64,000 nt of DNA from Pararhodobacter sp. (GTDB taxonomy: Bacteria > Pseudomonadota > Alphaproteobacteria > Rhodobacterales > Rhodobacteraceae): positions 1-64,000 of the forward strand of contig JAFIEK010000021.1 of assembly GCA_020832545.1 (NCBI GenBank), written 5' to 3'. The notes beneath the pieces are model-generated. The model worked only from the letters and a program-made list of their open reading frames with translations. It searched no databases and was not told the origin of the DNA. A program made the position numbers and the translations under genes. Positions 25,178-33,654 of this stretch are shown in pieces; position 1 is the stretch's first letter; each line of letters begins with the position of its first letter.

Positions 25178-26803
25178 TTGCACCCCAATGACTCGCCTGA
25201 TGCCCCGCAAACCGCTTTCACCGCCGCTCAGGGCAGCGCGCTGAAGCATATTGAAGCGCAGCGCGCCGCTTTGTCCGACTGGTGCGCCACAATTTTCGAT
25301 TTCGGTGAAACCGCCTGGCGCGAATACCGCTCTTGCGCATGGTATGTTGCACGGTTGCGGGAAGAAGGGTTTTCCGTTGAGGAGGGCTCGGCGGGGATGG
25401 ACACGGCTTTTTGCGCCGAATGGCACAACAGCCCCTGTGGCCCCGGCCCGGTGATTGGCCTTTATGCGGAATATGACGGCATTCCGGGCAATTGTCAGGC
25501 CGCCGAGCCCCGGCGCGCGCCCCGCTCCGGGCTGGGCTATCAGGCCGGGGGCCATACCGACCCGCATTCCGGGCTGGGTATTGCCGGGCTTGGCGCCGCG
25601 CTGGCGATCAAGGCGGCGATGGTGCGCCATGGCATTCCCGGCGGCATCCGGTTTACCGGCGAGCCGGCAGAAAAGCTCCGCGGCTCCAAGCCGATCCATG
25701 CGGCGAAGGGCTATTATGACGGGCTGGCCGCGATCCTGTCGTTCCATCCGTTCTACATGCTGCCGATGTGCAATACCGTGCGCTGGGATACGCATTGCGG
25801 TGCGGGCTATGCGATGGTCTATCGCTTTTTGTGCGATGCGCCTGAAAAATGGGCAGCCCAGGACGGCGCACCCATTCCGCAGGCACACAGCATGGTGCGT
25901 GCGCCCGGCGCGGGTGAGGCGCTGAACCTGATGTTCACCGCCAGCAAGGCTCTGCGCGATTCGGTTCTGACCCATCAAGGCGGCTGGACGATATCCGAGG
26001 CAGTGCTGACCCACGGGCAGGCCACCGCCGACAACCAGCCCGCCGGTCTGGCCGAGCTGCAATACATGATCCGGGTGCCGACGCTGGCGATGGCCGATGC
26101 CGTTACCGCCGCCCTTGATCGCAACGCCGAAGCGGCGGCCCTGATGACCGGTTGCCGGTGGGAGCGCCACTGGGTGTCCAAATCGCGCCCCGGTCTGGCC
26201 AACCACGCCATGGCGGGCATGGTCTGGGAAAACCTCAAGCAGCTTGGCGCGCCGCAGTGGAATGACGCGGCGCGCGATACCGCCCGCGCGATCCAACGTG
26301 AGCTGGGCTTGGTGCCGATGGATGACCCTTTCATCCCCGAGATGTCGCGCCTGACCGACCCGCAAAGTGCCGAGGCCGCGCTGCGCCGGGATCTGCCGCC
26401 CTCGCAAAGCCATTCCACCTCGGACGATTACACCGATATGTGCTGGCACGCCCCCACCGCGCGGTTCTATATCGCCCGCCCCGCGCTGCGCGCGCCTGCG
26501 GGTTTTGCCTATCCGGCCTGGGTGATGAACGCACTCGGCGGCATCCCGGCCACGATTGACCCGATGGTTGAACGCGCGGCACAGGTGCTCGCGGTTTCCG
26601 GGCTGAAGGTGCTGGAAGACAGCGCGCTGCGCACCCGCGCCATGGATGAGTTCACTGAACGTACCGGCGGCGGCATCGGCGGCAGCGACTGGATAGCGCC
26701 ACTGTGCGATTATGACCCGCCGCTGCATTTCCGCTGGCCGGAATATGTCACCACCCCGCGCGGCCACGACTGGTGGATTCCGGCCACCATGCCGGGGGCC
26801 TGA
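25178..26803 (+). CDS. M20-family amidohydrolase (AbgB-like)
   Basis: M20 enzymes hydrolyse amide bonds of N-acyl amino acids and small peptides with a di-metal site. This 541-residue protein resembles the AbgB branch: PGPVIGLYAEYDGIPGNCQ near residue 90, GHTDPHSGLGIAGLGAALAIK carrying metal-binding His residues, FTGEPAEKLRGSKP with the catalytic Glu region, and SFHPFYMLPM, then a dimerisation domain and SHSTSDDYTDMCW. The start is TTG at 25178, supported by GAGGAGCGACC just upstream and by the lack of a better ATG. A C-terminal segment ending PRGHDWWIPA is conserved in AbgB-like proteins. Its role may be to release a guanidino acid from an acylated form. Confidence 0.85.
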   Translation: MHPNDSPDAPQTAFTAAQGSALKHIEAQRAALSDWCATIFDFGETAWREYRSCAWYVARLREEGFSVEEGSAGMDTAFCAEWHNSPCGPGPVIGLYAEYDGIPGNCQAAEPRRAPRSGLGYQAGGHTDPHSGLGIAGLGAALAIKAAMVRHGIPGGIRFTGEPAEKLRGSKPIHAAKGYYDGLAAILSFHPFYMLPMCNTVRWDTHCGAGYAMVYRFLCDAPEKWAAQDGAPIPQAHSMVRAPGAGEALNLMFTASKALRDSVLTHQGGWTISEAVLTHGQATADNQPAGLAELQYMIRVPTLAMADAVTAALDRNAEAAALMTGCRWERHWVSKSRPGLANHAMAGMVWENLKQLGAPQWNDAARDTARAIQRELGLVPMDDPFIPEMSRLTDPQSAEAALRRDLPPSQSHSTSDDYTDMCWHAPTARFYIARPALRAPAGFAYPAWVMNALGGIPATIDPMVERAAQVLAVSGLKVLEDSALRTRAMDEFTERTGGGIGGSDWIAPLCDYDPPLHFRWPEYVTTPRGHDWWIPATMPGA

Positions 26804-26829
26804 CCGTTGTTTCATAAGGAGCCGTCACC

Positions 26830-27753
26830 ATGAACCTGCAGACCCAAACCGAGCCCTTCACCCTTCAGCGCCGCAACCCCGGCGGCGGCACCGCGCCGCT
26901 GAAGCGCTGGGGTTTTGCGAATGAGACTGACCGGCTGACCGATGTGCTTCTGGGCAGCCCCGCGCATCTGAAACATCTCGCCACCTCCAGCCTGTCGCGC
27001 AAGCATCTGCGCGAGGCGCCGTGCAACATTCAGGTGGCACAGGCCCAGCATGCCGAACTGGTTGCCGCCTATCAGCATTTCGGCGTCAAGGTGCATATGC
27101 ATGAGGCAGCACCAGAGCTGCCGATGCAGGTTTATGCCCGCGATTCCAGTGTCATGACCCCATATGGCGCGGTGATCACCGCGATGGCACAATGGTGGCG
27201 GCGCGGCGAGAATTATGCGGCCATCCGTACCTATGAGAAGCTGGGCATTCCGATCTATGACATGGTGACGGCAGGCACGTTTGAGGGCGGCGATTTCGCC
27301 GTGATCGAAGAGGGTTGCGTGCTGATTGGCTGCGGCGGGGCGCGCACCCAGGAAGAAGGCGCGCGCCAGGTCGCGGCCTGGTTCGAGGCCGAGGGATGGG
27401 AAGTCCGCATCGCCTTCATCGATGAATATTACGTGCATATCGACCTGATGGTAGTGCCGATTGCCGACAAGCTGACCGCCGTGTGCGAAACCTGCACCGA
27501 CCCTGCGATTGTTGACTGGCTCAAGGGCAAGGGTCATGAAATCATCGATGTGCCGTTTCAGGACACCATGGCGCTGGGGTGCAACTTTATGTCGCTGGGC
27601 GGTGACCGCGTCATTGCGCCAACCTCGTCACAGGCGCTGATCGGCAAGTTGCGCGCGCGGGGGTTTGAGGTGGCGGATGTGGAGATGTCGGAGATTTCGA
27701 AAACCGGCGGGGGCATCCATTGCATGGCCCAGTCGCTGAAGCGGCAGGCATGA
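26830..27753 (+). CDS. Amidinotransferase-superfamily hydrolase (DDAH/arginine-deiminase-like)
   Basis: The superfamily attacks guanidinium carbons with a catalytic Cys. In this 307-residue protein the expected residues are in place: Arg104-Asp105 (VYARDSSV), Glu152 and Asp155 (FEGGDF), His203-x-Asp205 (YVHIDLM) and Cys298 (GGGIHCMAQ). This pattern fits dimethylargininases and related guanidino hydrolases rather than glycine amidinotransferase, but the substrate cannot be fixed from sequence. The product would be citrulline- or ureido-type. AAGGA lies before the ATG. It lies 26 bases after the M20 gene and 28 bases before the FAD-dehydrogenase gene, in one operon. Confidence 0.88.
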   Translation: MNLQTQTEPFTLQRRNPGGGTAPLKRWGFANETDRLTDVLLGSPAHLKHLATSSLSRKHLREAPCNIQVAQAQHAELVAAYQHFGVKVHMHEAAPELPMQVYARDSSVMTPYGAVITAMAQWWRRGENYAAIRTYEKLGIPIYDMVTAGTFEGGDFAVIEEGCVLIGCGGARTQEEGARQVAAWFEAEGWEVRIAFIDEYYVHIDLMVVPIADKLTAVCETCTDPAIVDWLKGKGHEIIDVPFQDTMALGCNFMSLGGDRVIAPTSSQALIGKLRARGFEVADVEMSEISKTGGGIHCMAQSLKRQA

Positions 27754-27781
27754 ACGGGGCTGTCCGGTGTCTGGAGGGCAC

Positions 27782-29140
27782 ATGCTTGAAGAATTGCGCG
27801 CGGCATTGGGCCCCGCCGGGTGCCTGACGGGCGCCGACATCCCTGAAGCCGCGCGCTCAGACGCCAGCCGGTCCGGACACGCGCTGCCGCTGGCCTTGCT
27901 GCGCCCGGCCTCGGTCAGCGAGGTTTCGGCGGCGCTGACCATCTGCCACCGGCATGGCGTGCCGGTGGTGCCACAGGGCGGCATGACCGGGCTTGCGGGC
28001 GGGGCAAACCCTGATCCGGCCTCGGTCGCGCTGTCACTGTCGCGGCTGAGCGGTGTGGAAGAGATCGACGCCGAGGGGATGGCCATGGTGGTGCGCGCCG
28101 GGACCGTGCTGGAGACGGCGCAGGGAGCGGCGGAGGAAGCCGGGTTCCTGCTGCCCATCGATATGGGTGCGCGCGGATCTTGCCAGATCGGCGGGAATAT
28201 CGCCACCAATGCGGGCGGGCTGCGGGTACTCCGCGACGGCATGACCCGCGACAACCTGCTGGGGATCGAGGTGGTGCTTGCCGATGGCACGGTGCTGACC
28301 CGGCTGACAAAAGAGGTGAAAAACAATACTGGCTATGATCTGCGCCATCTCTTTGCCGGGTCTGAGGGTACGCTGGGGGTGATCACCCGCGCCGTAATCC
28401 GGCTGCGCCCGCTGCCCACCCCACGCCGCACCGCGCTGGCTGCCCTGCCGGATTTTGCCGCCGTGCTGCGCCTGTTGCATCTGGCACGTGCGCAGCTTCC
28501 CGGCCTTTCCGCGTTCGAGGCGATGTGGGACGACTATTTCGCCTTCAGCCAGTACCTGCTGCCCTATACGCTGTTCACAGATCCGCCGCCTTTTGCCGTC
28601 ATCCTTGAAGCGCCCGATGACCCCGCTTTCGACACACTGCTGGAACAGGCGCTTGAGGAAGGCGTGATCCTTGATGCCCTGATCGCACAATCGCTCAATG
28701 ATGCGCGCCGTTTCTGGACCCTGCGCGAAGGCGAGGCGATCGATGCGGCGCTGCCCGGGCTGATCAATCTTGACATCAGCCTCGCCACCCGTCGGCTGGA
28801 CGAGTTTGCCTGCCGCTGCCGGGCTGACCTGCTGGCCCGTTTTCACGGCGCGCATGTATCGTTCTTTGGTCATATCGCCGACAGCAACCTGCATGTCGCG
28901 GTCTGCCTTGCCGGTGGGGGCGATGCGGCGGAGATCCATGAAGTGGATGCAGTCGTCTATGGGCTTGTGCGCGAGTTCGGCGGCTCGATATCGGCGGAAC
29001 ACGGCGTCGGCATACTGAAGCGCGACTGGCTGGGCCATAGCCGGAGTGCTGCGGAACTTTCCGCCATGCAGGCGATCAAGGCCACGCTTGACCCGAAGGG
29101 AATACTGAACCCCGGCAAGGTGTTTGCGGCTTCTGCCTGA
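27782..29140 (+). CDS. FAD-linked 2-hydroxy acid dehydrogenase (GlcD-like)
   Basis: The N-terminal PCMH-type FAD domain (VVPQGGMTGLAGGANP, IGGNIATNAGGLRVLRDG, NNTGYDLRHLFAGSEGTLGVIT) and C-terminal FAD-oxidase domain (VSFFGHIADSNLHV, FGGSISAEHGVGILKRDWL) define the D-lactate/glycolate/D-2-hydroxyglutarate dehydrogenase family. It oxidises D-2-hydroxy acids to 2-oxo acids. ATG 27782 with GGAGG four bases upstream is preferred over a GTG at 27767. In this locus it could oxidise a 2-hydroxy guanidino acid such as argininate to the 2-oxo acid that an AruI-like decarboxylase would use; this is inference from context. Confidence 0.87.
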   Translation: MLEELRAALGPAGCLTGADIPEAARSDASRSGHALPLALLRPASVSEVSAALTICHRHGVPVVPQGGMTGLAGGANPDPASVALSLSRLSGVEEIDAEGMAMVVRAGTVLETAQGAAEEAGFLLPIDMGARGSCQIGGNIATNAGGLRVLRDGMTRDNLLGIEVVLADGTVLTRLTKEVKNNTGYDLRHLFAGSEGTLGVITRAVIRLRPLPTPRRTALAALPDFAAVLRLLHLARAQLPGLSAFEAMWDDYFAFSQYLLPYTLFTDPPPFAVILEAPDDPAFDTLLEQALEEGVILDALIAQSLNDARRFWTLREGEAIDAALPGLINLDISLATRRLDEFACRCRADLLARFHGAHVSFFGHIADSNLHVAVCLAGGGDAAEIHEVDAVVYGLVREFGGSISAEHGVGILKRDWLGHSRSAAELSAMQAIKATLDPKGILNPGKVFAASA

Positions 29141-29468
29141 GACAGATGAAAAGAATCGCCGCGCAGCCCTCTTGATCCGTTACCACCGACTGGAAGCATT
29201 CGAGGCATGGAAAATCGCGGCCAATGTCGTTTGATGCGAGATCGGCACGCCAACCTGAAGACTGGTTGAATTAATGTGACAACACCCTTGCAGGTCCTTT
29301 TTTGTGTCACAGTCCGAGCCGCAGCAGCAGTCGTCCGAGCGAAGAGCGATGCACCCGCAAACCGAGGCCAGCGGCCGTTTTTCCGTCAGTTCGCCGATTG
29401 TCAGATCCGGCACGCGGATATCTGGCTAAATATTCCTAAAGCAATACACCCAGAACACAGGAAAACCG
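29141..29468. other. Intergenic region with a possible IS630 scar
   Basis: There is no intact gene. The minus strand between about 29270 and 29413 carries a degenerate transposase-like segment, described separately. The remainder, next to the IS5 left end, shows nothing recognisable. Confidence 0.35.
29270..29413 (-). pseudogene. Possible IS630-family OrfA fragment, degenerate
   Basis: Reading the minus strand with one frame change gives MPDLTIGELT, then GLRVHRSSLGRLLLRLGL, then TKKDLQ. This resembles the helix-turn-helix end of an IS630-type OrfA (VHRSSLGRLLxRLGLxxKKxLQ). It is short and needs frame changes, so the call is tentative. Confidence 0.35.
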
Positions 29469-30313
29469 GCACCTAGGGTCAGGATGCATTGGTTTCCGCT
29501 GCGCCGCGTGATTCACGGCTCCGAAAACGGAGCGGTGACCTGAGCGATCTATACTGGCTGAGCGACACGCAGGTGGCCAAGTTGGAACCCTTTTTCCCGA
29601 AGTCCCACGGCAAGCCCCGTGTGGACGATAAGCGAGTTCTGAGTGGCATAATATTCATCAACCGCAATGGTTTACGGTGGCGCGATGCGCCTGCGGAGTA
29701 TGGGCCGCACAAGACCCTTTACAGCCGATGGAAACGATGGAGCGAAAAGGGGATCTTCGCCCGGATGCTTCTGGAACTGGCTGATCAAGGCGGGGGACTG
29801 ATGCGCTGATGATCGATGCGACGCATCTGAAGACGCACCGCACAGCCTCAAGCCTGGGGCTGAAAAAAGGGGGCGCTGCCGCCTGATCGGACGCACCAAG
29901 GGCGGGATGAACTCGAAACTGCACGCGGTAACAGACGCGGCTGGCCGCCCGCTGCGGATGTTTCTGACGGCTGGCCAGCGGAGTGATTGCATCGGTGCGC
30001 GCGCAATGCTGGACGGCCTGCCTCCCGCCGAACACCTGCTGGCGGACCGTGGATATGATGCGGACTGGTACCGCGAAGCCCTTGAATACAAGGGGATCAA
30101 GCCCTGTGCCCCATCCCGAAAAGGCCGCAAGACCCTCATCCCGCACGATGAGGCGCGTTATCGAAAGCGCCACATGATCGAGAACAGCTTCGCCCGCCTC
30201 AAGGACTAGCGACGGGTCGCAAACCGTTACGACAGGTGCCCGAAGGTCTTCCTGTCAGCGTGCGCCTTAGCTGCCGTGGTCATGTTCTGGTTATGAATCC
30301 TGACCCTAGGTGC
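29469..30313 (+). mobile_element. IS5-family (IS427-group-like) element, 845 bp, degenerate
   Basis: The element is bounded by 21-bp inverted repeats with one mismatch: GCACCTAGGGTCAGGAT at the left (29469-29489) and its complement ending at 30313. Inside is a single transposase in two frames. Size, ends and protein type fit the IS427 group, which targets TA- or CTAG-like sites. It separates the guanidino locus from the peptide-ABC locus, so the two regions may not have been neighbours originally. Confidence 0.85.
29540..30296 (+). pseudogene. IS5-family transposase with frameshift and amber codon
   Basis: The first frame encodes SDLYWLSDTQVAKLEPFFP, NGLRWRDAPAEYGPHKTLYSRW and then MIDATHLKTHRTASSLGLKKGG. 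Natural IS427-group elements use a programmed shift between OrfA and OrfB near 29810, but here a further frame change near 29873 separates LKKGG from RLIGRTKGGMNSKLHAVTDA. The second part (HLLADRGYDADWYREAL, RHMIENSFARLKD) meets TAG at 30207-30209 where relatives have Trp (KDWRRVATRYD), and then continues RRVANRYDRCPKVFLSA to 30296. The protein is dead. Confidence 0.85.
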
Positions 30314-30369
30314 GCGGTTGCTGTATCATTGAGCCTGGTATCGCGCTCTCGACCATCGGAGGACCCTAG

Positions 30370-30387
30370 CATTCCGAACTGGAATGA
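30370..30387. promoter_or_regulatory. Interrupted palindrome CATTCCGA-N4-GAATGA upstream of the binding-protein gene
   Basis: The 18-base box has four variable bases at its centre and lies 93 bases before the start of the solute-binding-protein gene. The same box, with different central bases, occurs at 36571-36588 beside the LysR gene. Two copies with identical arms at the two outer ends of one gene cluster make chance unlikely. Confidence 0.7.
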
Positions 30388-30479
30388 TTTCTCCCAAAAT
30401 AGGCAACAGCGGCCCTGCGCGATCGGGCGTATGATTCCGGAAAAGAAAAAACAACAAAACCACCATGGAGGATATGAAG

Positions 30480-32075
30480 ATGCTACATCGTCGCCTATGG
30501 ATGGCGCTTTGCCTGTCGACGGCACTCGCGCCCCAAGTCGCGCAGGCAGAGGGGCCCGTTGCCCCGCCGATCACCTTCCTGACCTGGCCCGCCGCCAGCT
30601 ATCAGCATTATTACGAGACCTCGAACTACATCGCCGAAAGCTGGCGCGAGCTGGGACTGGAGGTCACGCTGAACCCGCAGCCCTTCCCGGCGCCGATGTT
30701 GGGCATGTGGTTCACTGAGCGGGAATTCGACGTGGTTATGTCGGTGCTGTCCGGCTCACCTGCGCGGCTCGATCCTGAATTCTTCACCGTCACCCAGTTC
30801 ATTGAAGCGACCTCGGTTCCCGGCGGTATGAATGTCGGCGGTTTCCATTCTGAAAAACTGGAAGAGTTGCATTTCGAGCAGCGCCGCCTCTACGACCCCG
30901 AAGCGCGGCGCGAGATCATCCACCGCATCCAGGAGCTTTTGCACGACGAACAGCCCGAGGGGCTTATCGCGTCCGTCGTCAACACCATGGCAATCAATAC
31001 CAACGTCGCGCATCTGGATGACTACCGCGACTCGCCTGATGGTGTGCGCTCGATCTGGAACCTGATCCGGCTGGAACCGGCGGGCGATGCGACCGATGTC
31101 CGTCTGGGCTGGACCATAGATCAGGACAGCTGGAACCCGCTCGCCCTGCGCACGCTTGAGGATCTTGACCGCGTCAGCCTGATCTACGATCGGTTGGTTG
31201 TAACCGGCCCCGGCGGTAGGCCCGAAATGTGGGCCGCAACCGAGATCGAGGTTGTGGACGACACGACGATCGATGTGCGCCTGCGCGACGATCTGGTGTT
31301 CAACGACGGGACACCGGTAACGGCCGAAGATGTGGCCTTCAGCTTTCGCTTCCTGAAGGAGTACAGCGCCGTCTACTTCCGGTCGGTCCTCGAAAGCCTT
31401 ACGGATGCGCAGGCCACAGAGGAAGGCGTCCGTTTCACGCTCACCGGCCCTTCGGCCTCATTCGTGTCGCAGGCGCTAGGCCAGATCCCTATCCTGCCCG
31501 AGCATGTCTGGTCCGAAATGGAAGACCCGGCAAGCCACCCGAACACAGCGCCCGTGGGCTCGGGTCCCTACAATCTGGCCTACTGGCGGCAAGGGCAGGA
31601 AATTTCGTTCACCCGCAACGAAAACCACTTCATGGAGCCACGCGCTGACCTTCTGATGATCCAGTACGGCTCGGCTGAGGTCCTTGCCGCAGGCCTTAGG
31701 CGCGGCGAGATTGGCGTCTCGTTGCAACCGATCGTGCCGACGGTGGTGGACCTTTTCGAGACTGAAGAGCATCTGCACCTGATCCGCGCGCAGTCGAACG
31801 GACACATGTCGGCGCGTTACAACGTCGAGCATCCATTGCTTGCCAACAGGGCTGTGCGGCAGGCGCTGTCGTATGCGATTCCTCGTCAGCAGATCATTCA
31901 GGACATCCTGAACGACGACGCGGTAGCCATCGCCACGCCACTGGTGCCGGTTAATGCCTTCTGGTCGCACCCGGACCTGGAGGTGCAGGCGTATAACCTC
32001 GACCGCGCTCGCGCGATCCTGTCCGACGCCGGGTTCAGCTGGGATGACAGCGGTCGGCTGCGCATGCCCGACTGA
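30480..32075 (+). CDS. Peptide/nickel-type ABC transporter substrate-binding protein
   Basis: A family 5 solute-binding protein with a Sec signal (MLHRRLWMALCLSTALAPQVAQA-EG). The mature region has the family blocks DDTTIDVRLRDDLVFNDGTPVTAEDVAFSFRF and PVGSGPYNLAYWRQGQEISFTRNENHF, then RAVRQALSYAIPRQQI near the end. ATG 30480 is chosen because GGAGG lies eight bases before it; in-frame ATGs at 30465 and 30474 have no proper site. It is transcribed towards the permease and ATPase genes, which lie on the other strand, an unusual split. A strong terminator follows 17 bases after the stop. Confidence 0.88.
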   Translation: MLHRRLWMALCLSTALAPQVAQAEGPVAPPITFLTWPAASYQHYYETSNYIAESWRELGLEVTLNPQPFPAPMLGMWFTEREFDVVMSVLSGSPARLDPEFFTVTQFIEATSVPGGMNVGGFHSEKLEELHFEQRRLYDPEARREIIHRIQELLHDEQPEGLIASVVNTMAINTNVAHLDDYRDSPDGVRSIWNLIRLEPAGDATDVRLGWTIDQDSWNPLALRTLEDLDRVSLIYDRLVVTGPGGRPEMWAATEIEVVDDTTIDVRLRDDLVFNDGTPVTAEDVAFSFRFLKEYSAVYFRSVLESLTDAQATEEGVRFTLTGPSASFVSQALGQIPILPEHVWSEMEDPASHPNTAPVGSGPYNLAYWRQGQEISFTRNENHFMEPRADLLMIQYGSAEVLAAGLRRGEIGVSLQPIVPTVVDLFETEEHLHLIRAQSNGHMSARYNVEHPLLANRAVRQALSYAIPRQQIIQDILNDDAVAIATPLVPVNAFWSHPDLEVQAYNLDRARAILSDAGFSWDDSGRLRMPD

Positions 32076-32091
32076 GGCCGTTGAAATGGCG

Positions 32092-32125
32092 AAGGGGCCC
32101 GGGCATCGCTGCCCGGGCCCCTTTT
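32092..32125 (+). terminator. Strong intrinsic terminator
   Basis: A perfect 14-bp stem (32092-32105 with 32110-32123) and TCGC loop precede TTTT. It lies 17 bases after the binding-protein stop. The stem is symmetrical enough, with AAAA-type sequence on the other strand, to serve the convergent operon as well. Confidence 0.92.
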
Positions 32126-32141
32126 GCATTCACGCTCTGCC

Positions 32142-32600
32142 TCAGTTGGCCGCAGCTGTGGCTTGCGCGATGATCTCGTGCAGGCGTTGACGATAGGCTT
32201 CCGGCAGCCCCAGCGCCTTGGCGCCCCGGTGAATTGGGACGACATAGTTGTCGTTGGGAGCATGCGGGCCGCTTTTGTTGGGGATGTGATAAGTTACCGT
32301 TTCCAGCGCCTCGCCGTCTGCAGTGAATACTGTGACAGGCTTGTGCGCCCAGCGTCCCTCCTTGATCCCGGCCGAAGTATCGAGCGCAGCCATGTCGGCG
32401 TCGGAAAGCTCATAATGCACCCCCCACGTCTCGGCGCCCGGCACATGCGCCAACGTGCAGCCGCCATGCGCAGGATCGCTGCATTTAGCAAAGCGCATCT
32501 CGTGATCGGGCAGGCGGGCGACAGCGAGCGGCTTGGCCGACGGGCAGACGCTGTGCATCAACTCGATATCCATCAGGTTGCAATAGGCGAAATAGTTCAT
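32142..32600 (-). CDS. Gamma-glutamylcyclotransferase-like protein lacking the catalytic Glu
   Basis: The 152-residue protein has the GGCT/AIG2-like fold: N-terminal NYFAYCNLMD, central ETWGVHYELSDADMAALDTSAGI, and a strand HKPVTVFTADGEALETVTYHIP. Active cyclotransferases have YGSN at the N-terminus and a catalytic Glu in LDxxEG. Here these read YCNL and LDTSAG, with Ala77 in place of Glu. Either the enzyme is inactive and acts as a binding protein, or catalysis differs. It is the last gene of the ABC operon, one base after the ATPase stop, so it may act on the imported gamma-glutamyl or amide compound. Confidence 0.75.
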   Translation of the reverse strand: MNYFAYCNLMDIELMHSVCPSAKPLAVARLPDHEMRFAKCSDPAHGGCTLAHVPGAETWGVHYELSDADMAALDTSAGIKEGRWAHKPVTVFTADGEALETVTYHIPNKSGPHAPNDNYVVPIHRGAKALGLPEAYRQRLHEIIAQATAAAN

Positions 32601-32601
32601 C

Positions 32602-33654
32602 TCAGATCCTCTTGATAATGTCAGGGTCGGTTGTGGTGGCGGTGTCTGCGGCCCTTTCCCAGGTGTCGGGATCGAGCGCGGCGGGTCGCAGGGCCTCCAT
32701 CTCGTCGGTGCGATGGCAGCGGGCCCAGTGGCCGGGAGCGATGTCGCGCATTGGCGGATCGGTGCGGCAGCGCGCTTGTGCAAAGGGGCAGCGGTCGGCA
32801 AAGCGGCAGCCGGCGGGCGGTCGCTCCAGATCCGGCGGACGGCCGGGGATCGAAATCGGCTCGACCGCAGCGCCAAGGCGCGGCAGGGCATTGTAAAGGC
32901 CCAGGGTATAGGGATGCGCGGGTGCCGCGATCACTTGCGCAGTCGGGCCGGCCTCGACGATCATGCCGCCGTACATCACGACAATGCGCTCGCAATTTTC
33001 GATTACAAGGCCCAGATCGTGCGTCACCAGTAGCATCGCGAAGCCAAGTTCCTCCTGCAACTGGTTCAGGCGGCGGAAGATCTGGTCCTGCACGATGACA
33101 TCCAGCGCGGTCGTCGGCTCGTCAGCCAGAAGCACCGGCGGGCGCAGCGCCAGTGCCATGGCGATCAGAACTCGCTGGCGCATCCCGCCTGAGAACTGGT
33201 GCGGAAAGTCATCGATCCGCGACGAATCCACGCCCACCATCTCGAACAGCTCTCGGATGCGGGCGCGGACCTTGTCGCGCGGCCAGTTCTCATGCGCGAG
33301 GATCGCCTCGGCAATCTGCGCGCTGACGCGCATAACCGGATTGAGCGCGTTGAGAGCACTTTGCGCGATCATGGCGATGCCCGACCAGCGCGCGCGCCGC
33401 CAGACCACCGGATCGGCGGTCACCAGATCGATGTCTTGAAACCGGATCGCGCCCTTCTCAATCGCAGCATTGGGAGGCATGACGCCCATCACCGCCTTCA
33501 GAAGCGTGCTTTTCCCGCAGCCGGATTCGCCCACGATGCCGACGCTTTCGCCCGCATCGACGCTCAGATGAACATCGCGCAGGGCGGCGGCCGTGCCTGT
33601 GCGCGTGGCATAGCCCAGATGCAGCCCGTCGATTTCCAGAATGGGCGGGCTCAT
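32602..33654 (-). CDS. Peptide-type ABC transporter ATPase, DppD/OppD-like
   Basis: A 350-residue ATPase: Walker [11 protein letters not shown]-loop [16 protein letters not shown], signature [15 protein letters not shown], Walker [13 protein letters not shown], and H-loop VTHDLGLV. The C-terminal oligopeptide/dipeptide domain has four Cys ([16 protein letters not shown]), as in DppD. The start overlaps the upstream permease stop by four bases. The extended tail after the Cys region ([18 protein letters not shown]) is common in this family. Confidence 0.92.
   Translation of the reverse strand: MSPPILEIDGLHLGYATRTGTAAALRDVHLSVDAGESVGIVGESGCGKSTLLKAVMGVMPPNAAIEKGAIRFQDIDLVTADPVVWRRARWSGIAMIAQSALNALNPVMRVSAQIAEAILAHENWPRDKVRARIRELFEMVGVDSSRIDDFPHQFSGGMRQRVLIAMALALRPPVLLADEPTTALDVIVQDQIFRRLNQLQEELGFAMLLVTHDLGLVIENCERIVVMYGGMIVEAGPTAQVIAAPAHPYTLGLYNALPRLGAAVEPISIPGRPPDLERPPAGCRFADRCPFAQARCRTDPPMRDIAPGHWARCHRTDEMEALRPAALDPDTWERAADTATTTDPDIIKRI

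Noticed and set aside
25094-26815. A 573-codon open frame on the minus strand
   Set aside because: It is antisense to the M20 amidohydrolase gene, has no family motif and its residues (Arg/Gly/His-rich, LC repeats) are those of a GC-rich shadow frame.
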